A DNA stretch of 64,000 nucleotides from JBJMLO01 sp045805265 (GTDB lineage Bacteria; Actinomycetota; UBA4738; JACQTL01), in contig JBJMLO010000016.1 in assembly GCA_045805265.1 (NCBI GenBank), positions 62,001 through 126,000 of the forward strand, given 5' to 3'. Under the pieces are notes generated by a model. The model had not been told where the DNA came from and did no database searches. It saw only the letters and a list, made by a program, of their open reading frames with translations. Both the position numbers and the translations under genes were made by a program. Below, piece after piece: positions 36,995-44,687 of the stretch. Numbering within the stretch: position 1 is the stretch's first letter; each line of letters starts with the position of its first letter.

Positions 36995-37675
36995 CGCTCG
37001 GCCTCCTTCCAACAGGTCGGGCCGGTTCCGCCGCGTCTTCGCCAGGGCGGCCTCCCGGCGCCACCGTTCCACCTCGGCGTGGTGCCCGGAGACGAGCACC
37101 TCGGGCACGCCGAGACCCCGGAACTCCCTCGGCCTCGTGTAGTGCGGGTGGTCGAGCAGCCCGGGTTCGGTGAACGAGTCGTCGGTCACCGACTCCTCCC
37201 TGCCGACGACCCCCGGGACCAGCCGGGTGACGGCCTCCAGCACGACGAGAGCCGGAATCTCCCCGCCCGACAGCACGTAGTCGCCGATGGACACCTCCTC
37301 GGCCGGGAGACCCAGGGCGACGCGCTCGTCGACACCCTCGTACCGGCCGGCGATCAGGACCAGCCACGGCTCGGCCGCGAGCTGCCGCACCAGCGCCTGG
37401 TCCAGCCGCTGTCCCGCCGGCGACAGCAGCAGCACGCGCTTCGGCCCCCCGCCGAGCGCCTCGACGGCGGCGAACACGGGTTCCGGCTTCATCACCATGC
37501 CCGGGCCGCCACCGTACGAGGTGTCGTCCGCCGTGCGGTGCCGGTCCGTGGCGTGGTCGCGGATGTCGTGGACGCGGACGTCGACCACGCCGTCGGCGAT
37601 CGCCCGGCCGAGCAGGCTCTCCCGGAGCGGGCCCTCGAGGATTCCCGGGAACAGGGTCAGGACGTCGACCCGCAC
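36623..37675 (-). CDS. trmD: tRNA (guanine-N1)-methyltransferase TrmD, in frame with a SnoaL-like domain
   Basis: Methylates G37 of tRNAs. Residues 1 to about 227 form TrmD. VDVLTLFPG is at the N-terminus, SYGGGPGMVMKPEPVFAA follows, and the knotted SAM site reads GDYVLSGGEIPALVVLEAV, then PHYTRPREFRGL. The frame does not stop after the usual ARRPDLL-type helix (here RNRPDLLEGG) but continues 123 residues into a SnoaL/NTF2-like domain, 350 residues in all. An internal ATG at 36994 with GGAAGGAGG seven bases upstream could yield the second domain separately. The GTG start at 37675 lies four bases after the methyltransferase stop. Fusion, loss of stop, or sequence error are all possible. Confidence 0.9.
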   Translation of the reverse strand: MRVDVLTLFPGILEGPLRESLLGRAIADGVVDVRVHDIRDHATDRHRTADDTSYGGGPGMVMKPEPVFAAVEALGGGPKRVLLLSPAGQRLDQALVRQLAAEPWLVLIAGRYEGVDERVALGLPAEEVSIGDYVLSGGEIPALVVLEAVTRLVPGVVGREESVTDDSFTEPGLLDHPHYTRPREFRGLGVPEVLVSGHHAEVERWRREAALAKTRRNRPDLLEGGRAMTDRAAIDDWVLRYLRAWESNDPQDIGDLFTEDAVYYTAPHREPWRGRPGIVEGWLDRKDQPGTWTFRYEIVGLDGDVGFVRGWTDYPPPGEFTGRFTNLWQVRLDEEGRATEFVEWWMQETD

Positions 37676-37679
37676 GCGG

Positions 37680-38435
37680 TCACCCCGGCGCGAGCTCGTA
37701 GACGCTGACGTGGCGGGGACCGGCCGCCGTGAACGGCTCACGGTCCCATCCTCCCCACCGGCCCCGCAGCCGTAGCCCGCCCAGCCGGGCCATCAGGTCG
37801 AGCTCGGCGGGGTACGCGTAGCGAAGTCGCACGGGGTAGGTCCGCGGCGTCTTGCCCTCCTCGAGGACCACCTGGAGGACCTCGATCGTCTGGGCCACGG
37901 CGTCGTGCTTCGACCCCAGGAGCACCATCCGGTCCACCCCGACGTCGAGCGTCTCCATCCGCTGGCCCCGGTCGAACCGCGTGACGTCCGGGAGGAACGC
38001 CTCCAGGACGAACACGCCGTCGTCGGTGAGGTGGCGCGCGACGTTGGCGAAGCACCGCACCTGGTCCTCCTGGGTCAGGAGGGCGAAGATCGTGTTGAAG
38101 ACGACGTAGACGAGGCGGAACCGACCCTCGACGTCGACGGCGGCGAAGTCCCCCATCGTCACCGGGATGTCCCCGCCACCGGGCTTCTCCCGGAGCCTCG
38201 CCACCATCGCCTCGGAGATGTCGATGCCGTGCACCTCGACCCCCATCTCGGTGAGTGGGATGGCGACGCGCCCGGTCCCGATCGCGAGCTCCAGCGCGGG
38301 GCCTCCCTCCGCGAGGTCGGCCAGCCTGGCGGCCACGCTGTCCACGTCCACCAGGAGGCCGAGCCCCGCGACCCACTCGTCGTAGATCGGCGCCCATCGC
38401 TCGCCGTACGTCTCGGCGGTGTACTCCTCCGGCAT
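37680..38435 (-). CDS. Class I SAM-dependent methyltransferase
   Basis: 251 residues. The Rossmann SAM-binding motif I LELAIGTGRVAIPL is followed by an acidic strand end HGIDISEAMVARL and a VTMGDFAAVDV motif II region. The substrate cannot be inferred; the sequence resembles small-molecule methyltransferases more than tRNA or rRNA enzymes. It is inserted between rimM and trmD, which are neighbours in most genomes. Only 4 bases separate it from trmD and 12 from rimM, so it is probably in the operon. ATG start. Confidence 0.88.
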   Translation of the reverse strand: MPEEYTAETYGERWAPIYDEWVAGLGLLVDVDSVAARLADLAEGGPALELAIGTGRVAIPLTEMGVEVHGIDISEAMVARLREKPGGGDIPVTMGDFAAVDVEGRFRLVYVVFNTIFALLTQEDQVRCFANVARHLTDDGVFVLEAFLPDVTRFDRGQRMETLDVGVDRMVLLGSKHDAVAQTIEVLQVVLEEGKTPRTYPVRLRYAYPAELDLMARLGGLRLRGRWGGWDREPFTAAGPRHVSVYELAPG

Positions 38436-38447
38436 GGCTCCCGAAGC

Positions 38448-38987
38448 CTAGCCCTGCTGGCCGGTTGGGTCCTCGGGGGAGGTCAGCCCCGGGACGTCGC
38501 GGACGACCACCCGCCCGGCCGCGACGTCGACGGACACGACCACGTCCTTCAGCGCCGGGATCAGGACCTCATCCGTCACCGGGCCGGTGACCCAGATGTC
38601 GTTGGCCACGCCGAGCACGACTTCGCGGATCTGGCCCAGGGACCGACCGGCCTCGGTGACGACCTCGGACCCCACCAGCTGGTGAGGCCAGAACGAGCCC
38701 TCGGGGAGCTCCGGTGCTTCCCGTTCGGGGACGAACAGATACCTCCCCCGCAGTGCCTCGGCGGCCGTGCGGTCGGCGACCTCCGCGAACGTGACCAGCA
38801 GCCGGCCGCGGTCCGGGCGGGTGTCCGCGACGGTCAGCTCGCGCCCGTCGTCGAGGTGCAGCGCGGCGCCCGGATCGAACCGGGACTCCACCTCGGACAG
38901 CACCAGGACGGTGACCTCGCCGCGGAGCCCGTGGGCCTTGGTGATCTTTCCGGCCACGAGGCCGGGCGAGGGCTCCGGGCCCGCCAC
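38448..38987 (-). CDS. rimM: 16S rRNA processing protein RimM
   Basis: Assists assembly of the 30S head, binding S19. 179 residues. It contains VAGKITKAHGLRGEVTVLVLSE in the N-terminal domain, a central RGRYLFVPE, and the C-terminal PRC-barrel with GSFWPHQLVGSEVVTEAG and VLIPALKDVVVSVD. The GTG start at 38987 lies four bases after the khpA stop; upstream frame sequence is Ser/Arg-rich and rejected. Confidence 0.94.
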   Translation of the reverse strand: MAGPEPSPGLVAGKITKAHGLRGEVTVLVLSEVESRFDPGAALHLDDGRELTVADTRPDRGRLLVTFAEVADRTAAEALRGRYLFVPEREAPELPEGSFWPHQLVGSEVVTEAGRSLGQIREVVLGVANDIWVTGPVTDEVLIPALKDVVVSVDVAAGRVVVRDVPGLTSPEDPTGQQG

Positions 38988-38991
38988 GGGG

Positions 38992-39222
38992 CTACTCGAC
39001 GATCTCGACGATCGTCCCGACGCCCTCGCGCGCGGCGGCGACGCGGACGATCGTTCGGAGCGCGCGGGCCGTGCGGCCCCCACGGCCGATGACCTTGCCC
39101 ATGTCGTCGGGAGCCACGAACAGCCGGAGGATCACCCCGCGATCGTCCGGCTCGGCCTCGACCCGGACGGCGTCCGGCTCGTCGACGAGCGCCCTGGCGA
39201 GGAAGGCCAGGACGTCGCTCAG
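38992..39222 (-). CDS. khpA: KH-domain RNA-binding protein KhpA (YlqC-like)
   Basis: Short single-KH protein that binds RNA, commonly between rpsP and rimM. The KH core VAPDDMGKVIGRGGRTARAL is unmistakable, preceded by VLAFLARALVDEPDAVRV. No ATG, GTG or TTG lies in frame between the rpsP stop and the conserved start of the family. The CTG at 39222 overlaps the rpsP stop as CTGA and gives 76 residues, the family's usual size. The alternative ATG at 39414 would overlap rpsP by almost 200 bases and is unlikely. Family call secure, CTG start inferred. Confidence 0.88.
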   Translation of the reverse strand: MSDVLAFLARALVDEPDAVRVEAEPDDRGVILRLFVAPDDMGKVIGRGGRTARALRTIVRVAAAREGVGTIVEIVE

Positions 39223-39587
39223 GAGGCCGGCTTCGTCGAGGTCGTCGCCGTTCCGGCCTTCGAGGCCTTCGCCGCCTTGGCCGTCTTCTGGGCCTTCTGT
39301 GCCGACCGCTTGTTCGCCGCCTGGGGGCGGTCCGCCTCGAACTTCTCCCAGATCCCCACCTTCGTCATCAGGGTCTGGACCGCCTCGCTGGGCTGGGCCC
39401 CCTTCTTCAGCCATTCGAGCGCCCTCTCCTCGTCGATCTCGATGAGCGACGGGTCCTCCAGGGGGTGGTACTTCCCGATGGCCTCGATGAACCGGCCGTC
39501 GCGGGGCGAGCGCTGGTCCGCCACCACCACCCGGTAGAAGGGGCGCTTCTTGGCGCCCAGCCGTCGCAACCTGATCCGAACCGCCAC
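39219..39587 (-). CDS. rpsP: 30S ribosomal protein S16 with Lys/Ala-rich tail
   Basis: 122 residues. Conserved core: RIRLRRLGAKKRPFYRVVVA, SPRDGRFIEAIGKYHP and ERALEWLKKGAQPSEAV. A ~40-residue Lys/Ala/Thr-rich tail follows, longer than in typical S16 of 80-100 residues. The GTG at 39587 is chosen because AAGGAG lies eight bases upstream. The 3' end overlaps the khpA start. Preceded by ffh. Confidence 0.96.
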   Translation of the reverse strand: MAVRIRLRRLGAKKRPFYRVVVADQRSPRDGRFIEAIGKYHPLEDPSLIEIDEERALEWLKKGAQPSEAVQTLMTKVGIWEKFEADRPQAANKRSAQKAQKTAKAAKASKAGTATTSTKPAS

Positions 39588-39609
39588 TGCTCGTGCTCCT
39601 TCCGAAGCG

Positions 39610-40965
39610 TCAGCGCCCCACACCGGGCATGCCCGGGAACCCGCCCGGGAGCTTCGGCATGCGGCGGCCGCCGCCCATCATCGACTTCATCATCTTCCGC
39701 GCCTGCTCGAACTCCTTGAGCAGGGCGTTCACGTCGGCGGTCGTGGTGCCCGAACCGCGGGCGATCCGCAGGCGCCGACTTCCGTGGATGATAGCGGGGT
39801 TCCGCCGCTCCTCCACGGTCATGGAGCTGATGATGGCCTCGGCCTGGCCGATCTGCTTCTCGTCGACCTCCAGGTCCTTGAGCTGCCCGAGTGCGCCCCG
39901 GCCGGGCATCCCGGGGAGCATCGCCAGGATGTCCTGCAGCGGCCCGAGCTTCTTCATCTCGCGCATCTGGGTCAGGAAGTCCTCCAGCGTGAACTGGTTC
40001 TGGAGCATCCGCTGGGCGGCCTCCTGGGCCTTCTCCTGGTCGATGGTCTTCTCGGCCTTCTCGATCAGGGTCAGCACGTCGCCCATGCCGAGGATGCGCT
40101 GGGCCATGCGGTCGGGGTAGAAAGCCTCGAGGTCCGCGGGCTTCTCCCCGACGCCGGCGAAGTAGATCGGGCGGTGGGTCACGCCGGTGATCGAGAGCGC
40201 GGCGCCGCCCCGCGCGTCGCCGTCGAGCTTGGTCAGCACGAAGCCGGTGGTGTCGACCTCCTGCATGAACGCGCGGGCCTGCACGACGGCGTCCTGCCCA
40301 GTCATCGCGTCGCACGCCATGAGCACGTGGTGGGGCCGGACGGCGTCGCGGACCCGGCGGGCCTGCTTCATCATCTCGGTGTCGACGTGCAGCCGCCCGG
40401 CCGTATCGACGATCACGATGTCGAGGCCGCGCCGCTGGGCCTCCTTCACGGCGTTCTTCGCGACCTTCTCCGGTTCCTTGCCCTCGGAGACGACCGGCAC
40501 GGCGATCTCCTGGCCCAGCGTGAACAGCTGCTCGATGGCGGCCGGCCGCTGGAGGTCGGCCGCGACCAGCAGCGGGTGCTTGCCCTTCTCCTTGAAGTGC
40601 AGCGCGAGCTTCGCCGCGTGCGTCGTCTTCCCCGAGCCCTGCACCCCGGCCATCATGATCACCGCCGGGTTGGCGCCGGGAAGCGTGAACGGCCGGTGCT
40701 CGCCGCCGAGCGTCTCCTGCAGCTCGTCGCGAACGATCTTCACGACCTGCTGGGCGGGCGTCAGTGACCGCATGACCTCGTCGCCCAGCGACCGCGCCCG
40801 CACCCGGTCGAGGAAGGCGTCCACGACCTCGACAGCGGCGTCGGCCTCCAGCAACGCGGTCCGGATGTCGCCCAGCGCCGAGTCCACCTGCCTCGGATGC
40901 AGCTTCCCCCGCGACCGCAGCTTGGTGAAGACGACGTCGAACCGTTTGGTGAGCGTGTCGAACAT
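39610..40965 (-). CDS. ffh: Signal recognition particle protein Ffh
   Basis: GTPase that recognises signal sequences and delivers ribosomes to FtsY. 451 residues. An N domain is followed by the G domain, with G1 GVQGSGKTTHAAKLA, DTAGRLHVD and TKLDGDARGG. The Met-rich M domain ends in MMKSMMGGGRR and a Gly/Pro/Met tail. ATG start. Its receptor gene ftsY lies 2.6 kb upstream, separated by the accessory island at 41219-43502. Confidence 0.97.
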   Translation of the reverse strand: MFDTLTKRFDVVFTKLRSRGKLHPRQVDSALGDIRTALLEADAAVEVVDAFLDRVRARSLGDEVMRSLTPAQQVVKIVRDELQETLGGEHRPFTLPGANPAVIMMAGVQGSGKTTHAAKLALHFKEKGKHPLLVAADLQRPAAIEQLFTLGQEIAVPVVSEGKEPEKVAKNAVKEAQRRGLDIVIVDTAGRLHVDTEMMKQARRVRDAVRPHHVLMACDAMTGQDAVVQARAFMQEVDTTGFVLTKLDGDARGGAALSITGVTHRPIYFAGVGEKPADLEAFYPDRMAQRILGMGDVLTLIEKAEKTIDQEKAQEAAQRMLQNQFTLEDFLTQMREMKKLGPLQDILAMLPGMPGRGALGQLKDLEVDEKQIGQAEAIISSMTVEERRNPAIIHGSRRLRIARGSGTTTADVNALLKEFEQARKMMKSMMGGGRRMPKLPGGFPGMPGVGR

Positions 40966-41218
40966 GCGAAGGCCAGTCTATCGAGCGAGGGGATGCAGCC
41001 CCCTGAGCGACACTCTGGCTGGTCTTCTCGAACGTCGACGCACCTCCGTATGGGAGAGCGCGCCGATGATCATGTTGCGACACGCGCCCGGGCGGCCCAT
41101 CAGCAACGAGATCGCGAATCGGGCTCCTTCCAATGCCGGGGATTCTCCTCTAGGGTTCGCTGGGCTGGAGATCGGTTCGGCGACGTCCGGGCGACCAGGG
41201 ATGGGGGGGTACCAAGCG

Positions 41219-42823
41219 ATGATGCTGGCACGCACGGTTCGCCTGTCCGCGGTGACTGCACTCCTCGCCGGCGCGGTGCTCGGGTTCGCGCATCCCGCCT
41301 CGGCGGCGGTAGGTCCCGGCACGTGGACCAAGGTCACCACGCCGAGCGGGACCGCGCGGTTTCACTATGACAGCACGGCCACGCACAACTCTCTGACGGT
41401 GTCCGGCCAGGCCTCGGCCGACGTGACGACGGTCGACGTCGACTGTGTCTCTTACCGCCCTGGTTCCGTGAACGCCGAAGTAGTCGCCGCCGGCGTGCCG
41501 GTCACTGGCGGGACGTTCGCCGTCACGGCCGACATCACGTCGTTGTTAATCAACTGCCGGCTGCGGGCGATTCCGGCCGGCGTCGACCCCACCACGGACT
41601 ACCTGGGCTCGTACGCCGGGCCGATCGTCTACTCCACCGCCAAGATCCTCAACGAGACCGGTGGCATCACATATGGCTACACCGCGGCGAGCGAACAGGG
41701 CGACGGGCTCGCCGTGATGAGGGACGCGGGGCAGTGCGGGCCAGCACTGGTCGCAACGATCGCGGTCCCGGAGATGGAGATGCTCGGCACCGGCCGAGAG
41801 CGATGCGCCTTCGGGCTGCCCAAGGGCAACCTCGCTGGCACCGCGAGCGCGATCCGGGTCGACGGGCACAACGCGTACCTGCCCTACGCCGTGCACTCCT
41901 ACCTCAACGGGTCTCTGGGACTCGGCCTGACCCAGCCCGCGCTGACGTCAACGTTCACCTTTGCCGGCAACGGGGACGTCCACGTCGTCGAGTCCGCGAC
42001 ACTCATGAAGTGCAGTGTCGACGACACCTACCCACCGACCGGAACGTCGTGCCCCGACCTGGCCGGCACCGGCGTCAAGTTCACCCGCGTCGGTGACCTC
42101 TTCCGGGGCGCGCACCAGATCCGCATACGGGACACGTTGACCGCGATCGACGGGCACAGCCACACCGTCGGGTTGGTGTACGCGGCACAAGTGGGGGGCT
42201 CGCCCAGCGGAACGACCGGCTTCATCTTCCCGGGCCACGGCAGCACCTTCCAGCCCACCGCGCCGAATCAGGTCGTCACCGGGCTGGGGACCAAGGCCGG
42301 CACCGTCTTCATCCGCTCGGATATCGAGGCGCCCAGCAACGAAGTCTCCGCGGACACGCTCGGCCTCACGTGGTCTCGCGCGCCGTCGAAGGTGCAGTTC
42401 TCTCCCTCGGATGCGACCTACTTCGCGATGCCGTACTCGGTCAGCCTGCCGGCCGGCGGCGCTGGATATGTCGGCTTTGCCTATTCCAATCACGTGGCGA
42501 CGACCGATACCAGGAAGCTCGCCGGCGTCGCGGTCGCCGAGGTGGTCAGCACGCCGACGATCAACTCGCCGGCAGATGGCGCGACGATCACAGGGCATAC
42601 CACGACGGTCAAGGGAAGCGTGACGCTCGGCGCGAACGGACTGCCCACATCGGTGAGCGTGAGCGGCCACGCTGCCCACCTGACCAAGGTGAACGCATCC
42701 CGGGAAACGTATTCGGTCACCTTCACCGAGACCTTCGGCCAGCACACGATCACGGTCACCGCGAAGGACCCGGCCGGGAACGCACGATCCAAATCGATAA
42801 CCATCAAGAACGTCTCGCCCTGA
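41219..42823 (+). CDS. Secreted protein with C-terminal bacterial Ig-like domain
   Basis: 534 residues, family not recognised for most of the length. A signal peptide (LARTVRLSAVTALLAGAVLG, cleavage near ASA-AV) is followed by about 400 residues of beta-rich sequence with few cysteines. The last ~90 residues read like a bacterial Ig-like domain (PTINSPADGATITG start, FGQHTITVTAKDPAGN end). It is on the plus strand, against its neighbours, and uses more A/T-ending codons than them, suggesting acquisition. The start is one of two adjacent ATGs (41219 or 41222), with another ATG at 41201. The 253-base region before it (40966-41218) holds no gene I can support. Confidence 0.8.
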   Translation: MMLARTVRLSAVTALLAGAVLGFAHPASAAVGPGTWTKVTTPSGTARFHYDSTATHNSLTVSGQASADVTTVDVDCVSYRPGSVNAEVVAAGVPVTGGTFAVTADITSLLINCRLRAIPAGVDPTTDYLGSYAGPIVYSTAKILNETGGITYGYTAASEQGDGLAVMRDAGQCGPALVATIAVPEMEMLGTGRERCAFGLPKGNLAGTASAIRVDGHNAYLPYAVHSYLNGSLGLGLTQPALTSTFTFAGNGDVHVVESATLMKCSVDDTYPPTGTSCPDLAGTGVKFTRVGDLFRGAHQIRIRDTLTAIDGHSHTVGLVYAAQVGGSPSGTTGFIFPGHGSTFQPTAPNQVVTGLGTKAGTVFIRSDIEAPSNEVSADTLGLTWSRAPSKVQFSPSDATYFAMPYSVSLPAGGAGYVGFAYSNHVATTDTRKLAGVAVAEVVSTPTINSPADGATITGHTTTVKGSVTLGANGLPTSVSVSGHAAHLTKVNASRETYSVTFTETFGQHTITVTAKDPAGNARSKSITIKNVSP

Positions 42824-42867
42824 TCGGCCGTCGGTCGCGGTCCGGGGCACGTCGCCTGACCGATCAG
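42820..42867. repeat. Inverted repeat spanning the convergent gene ends
   Basis: CTGATCGG (42820-42827) and CCGATCAG (42860-42867) are perfect 8-bp inverted arms 32 bases apart. Each arm contains the stop codon of one of the two convergent genes (secreted protein and vapC). It could act as a bidirectional terminator stem, but there is no T-run on either strand. Confidence 0.4.
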
Positions 42868-43235
42868 TACGGGGTGCGGAGGTCCGGGAACATCGGGAAG
42901 TGTCGGACGTTGAGCGTCCACAACGGGACGCCCAAGTCGTCCTTGGTGGCCGCCACCACGAAGTCGACCACATCGATCCCCGGGTGGCTCCTCAGGTGGG
43001 TCCGCGCGAGCGATCCGGCCGCCTCTGCGATCGAGTTCGATACCTCCACCCAGATGATCGCGTCGAGCAGCGTCCGTGAAACGCGCTCATCCAGGGGATG
43101 CATCCCGGCGATGACCTCGGTTTTCGACAGCACCGACCCGAAGACGGGCTCACCGGCCTGCAGCTCGTCGTTGAGCAGCTGCTGCGCCTCTCGGCGGCCT
43201 CGCAGATGGTCGATGAGTACGGAGGTGTCAACCAG
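42864..43235 (-). CDS. vapC: VapC-type PIN-domain toxin
   Basis: PIN-domain endoribonuclease, toxin of a type II module. About 123 residues. It begins VDTSVLIDHL, whose aspartate is the first metal ligand, then SKTEVIAGMHPL with the conserved Glu, and DVVDFVVAATKDDLG with further Asp. No ATG, GTG or TTG fits the family start. A CTG at 43235, eight bases inside the antitoxin gene end, gives the expected N-terminus; GGAGGAG lies about 13 bases before it. The ATG at 43367 would overlap the antitoxin by 140 bases. Overlap with the antitoxin is normal for vapBC. Confidence 0.85.
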   Translation of the reverse strand: MVDTSVLIDHLRGRREAQQLLNDELQAGEPVFGSVLSKTEVIAGMHPLDERVSRTLLDAIIWVEVSNSIAEAAGSLARTHLRSHPGIDVVDFVVAATKDDLGVPLWTLNVRHFPMFPDLRTPY

Positions 43236-43485
43236 CGCGGTCGTCGATCTCCTCCAATTTGACGCCCAGCCCGCGCCGAAGTCGCTCGACGTATTCGGCC
43301 CCGTCGAAGTCCCGGTCCTTCCACGCGCCGAAGCTCGCCTCCAGCGCGGCCAAGGCCCCGCTGACATAGGTCCGGTCGATGGCCCGACGGATCAGCTCTG
43401 ACATGGAGAGCCCGGTCTTGATCGACATTGCCTGGAGGAGCTTGTACTGGGGCTCCTCCAGCGTGATCTGCGTTCTTCGGGCCAT
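43228..43485 (-). CDS. vapB: VapB-type ribbon-helix-helix antitoxin
   Basis: 85 residues. The N-terminal ribbon-helix-helix pattern RTQITLEEPQYKLLQAM followed by GLSMSELIRRAIDRTY is the DNA-binding part. The acidic C-terminal half (KDRDFDGAEYVERL) would wrap the toxin. ATG at 43485, directly at the edge of a palindromic operator (43485-43502), so the module is presumably autoregulated. First gene of the pair. Confidence 0.88.
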   Translation of the reverse strand: MARRTQITLEEPQYKLLQAMSIKTGLSMSELIRRAIDRTYVSGALAALEASFGAWKDRDFDGAEYVERLRRGLGVKLEEIDDRAG

Positions 43486-43502
43486 GATGTAACATTACAT
43501 CA
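43485..43502. promoter_or_regulatory. Palindromic operator of vapBC
   Basis: TGATGTAA-CA-TTACATCA, perfect 8-bp arms with a 2-base centre, whose edge shares one base with the vapB start codon. On the minus strand it contains TAATGT, a possible -10 box. Position and symmetry fit binding by the ribbon-helix-helix antitoxin. Confidence 0.65.
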
Positions 43503-43522
43503 CCCCCCTGGTCGGTCAATTC

Positions 43523-44587
43523 TCAGCTCGCCAGGAGGTTGTCGGCGAACGACTTCGGGTCGAAGGATTCGAGGTCGGCGAGGCGCTCGCCGGTGCCGAC
43601 GAGCTTGACGGGGACGCCCAGCTCGTCGCGGACCGCGAGGACGATGCCGCCCTTGGCGGTGCCGTCGAGCTTCGTGAGGGCGATGCCGGTCAGGGGGACG
43701 GCCTTCGTGAACTCGCGGGCCTGCGCGATGCCGTTCTGGCCGGTCGTGCCGTCGATGACGAGCAGCACCTCCTCGACGTCTCCGGCCGCCTTCTCGAGGA
43801 CGCGCTTGACCTTCTCCAGCTCGGCCATGAGCGGCTGGCGCGTGTGCAGGCGGCCCGCCGTGTCGACGATCAGCACGTCGTCGCCGCGGGCCTTCGCGGA
43901 CTGCACGGCGTCGAACGCCACCGCCCCGGGATCCGCACCTCGGGTCTGCGTCACGATGTGCGCCCCGGCGCGCTCCGCCCACACGCCCAGCTGCTCCCCG
44001 GCCGCCGCGCGGAACGTGTCGCTGTTCGCCAGTCCGACCTTCAGCCCCTGGTCTCGCAGGTACGCGGCCAGCTTCCCGATCGTGGTGGTCTTCCCGGCGC
44101 CGTTGACGCCGACCACCATGATCACCGTCAGCTCCCCCGGCTTCATGTGCAGCTCGGTGTCGCCGCCGAGCGCCGTCGCCACCGCGTCCGTCACGAGCGC
44201 TACGGGGTCGGACGAGCCCTCCCGGTACTCTTCGCGGACCCGCTCGACGAGCCGCGCGGCCGCTCCCGGGCCGACGTCGGCCCGGATCAGCAGCTCCTCC
44301 AGCCGTGACCACTCTTCCGCAGTGGCGTTCCTGTCCGCGAACAGCGCCCGGATCCGAGATCCCAGCCCATTGCCTCGAACGCCGGGCGGCCGCGTCGGCG
44401 TGGGCGTGGCTTGCGCACGGCCCGCAGCGGCCTCGGTCTCGGGTTTCGTGGGAATGGGCCGGGCCCGGAGCCCGCGCTCTGGCCTCGGCTTTCCGGCCTC
44501 GCGCTGGCGCGCCCGCGAACGCATGACGAGGGCCAGCACCAGCCCGAACAGCGCCCCGACGGCGACGGCGACGATGAATGCGGTCAC
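43523..44587 (-). CDS. ftsY: Signal recognition particle receptor FtsY
   Basis: 354 residues. An N-terminal hydrophobic helix (3-22) probably anchors it, then a ~50-residue basic, Pro-rich linker precedes the NG domain. G1 GVNGAGKTTTIGKLA, DTFRAAAGEQL, DTAGRLHTRQPLM, TKLDGTAKGG and GTGERLADLESFDP follow. Acts with Ffh to deliver nascent membrane and secreted proteins. GTG start. Follows smc as in many bacteria. Confidence 0.96.
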   Translation of the reverse strand: MTAFIVAVAVGALFGLVLALVMRSRARQREAGKPRPERGLRARPIPTKPETEAAAGRAQATPTPTRPPGVRGNGLGSRIRALFADRNATAEEWSRLEELLIRADVGPGAAARLVERVREEYREGSSDPVALVTDAVATALGGDTELHMKPGELTVIMVVGVNGAGKTTTIGKLAAYLRDQGLKVGLANSDTFRAAAGEQLGVWAERAGAHIVTQTRGADPGAVAFDAVQSAKARGDDVLIVDTAGRLHTRQPLMAELEKVKRVLEKAAGDVEEVLLVIDGTTGQNGIAQAREFTKAVPLTGIALTKLDGTAKGGIVLAVRDELGVPVKLVGTGERLADLESFDPKSFADNLLAS

Positions 44588-44652
44588 GCTCCGAGGCTAG
44601 TGGAGAGCGAGGCCAGCGGCATCCCGCTCTGCCCGACGCCTGATCCTTGACC

Positions 44653-44681
44653 TTGACCCGCGCTTCGGCCGGGGCCAGACT
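44653..44681 (+). promoter_or_regulatory. Putative promoter for a leaderless small gene
   Basis: TTGACC (44653-44658), a 17-base spacer, then CAGACT (44676-44681). The next ATG is seven bases after the -10 box, where transcription would start, so the mRNA would begin at or within a base or two of the start codon. Confidence 0.45.
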
Positions 44682-44687
44682 CGGGCC

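Noticed and set aside
42820..42867. Convergent inverted repeat as a recombination (att-like) site of the accessory island
   Set aside because: No second copy was found at the other border of the island and no integrase gene is present, so a terminator-like role is the more cautious reading.
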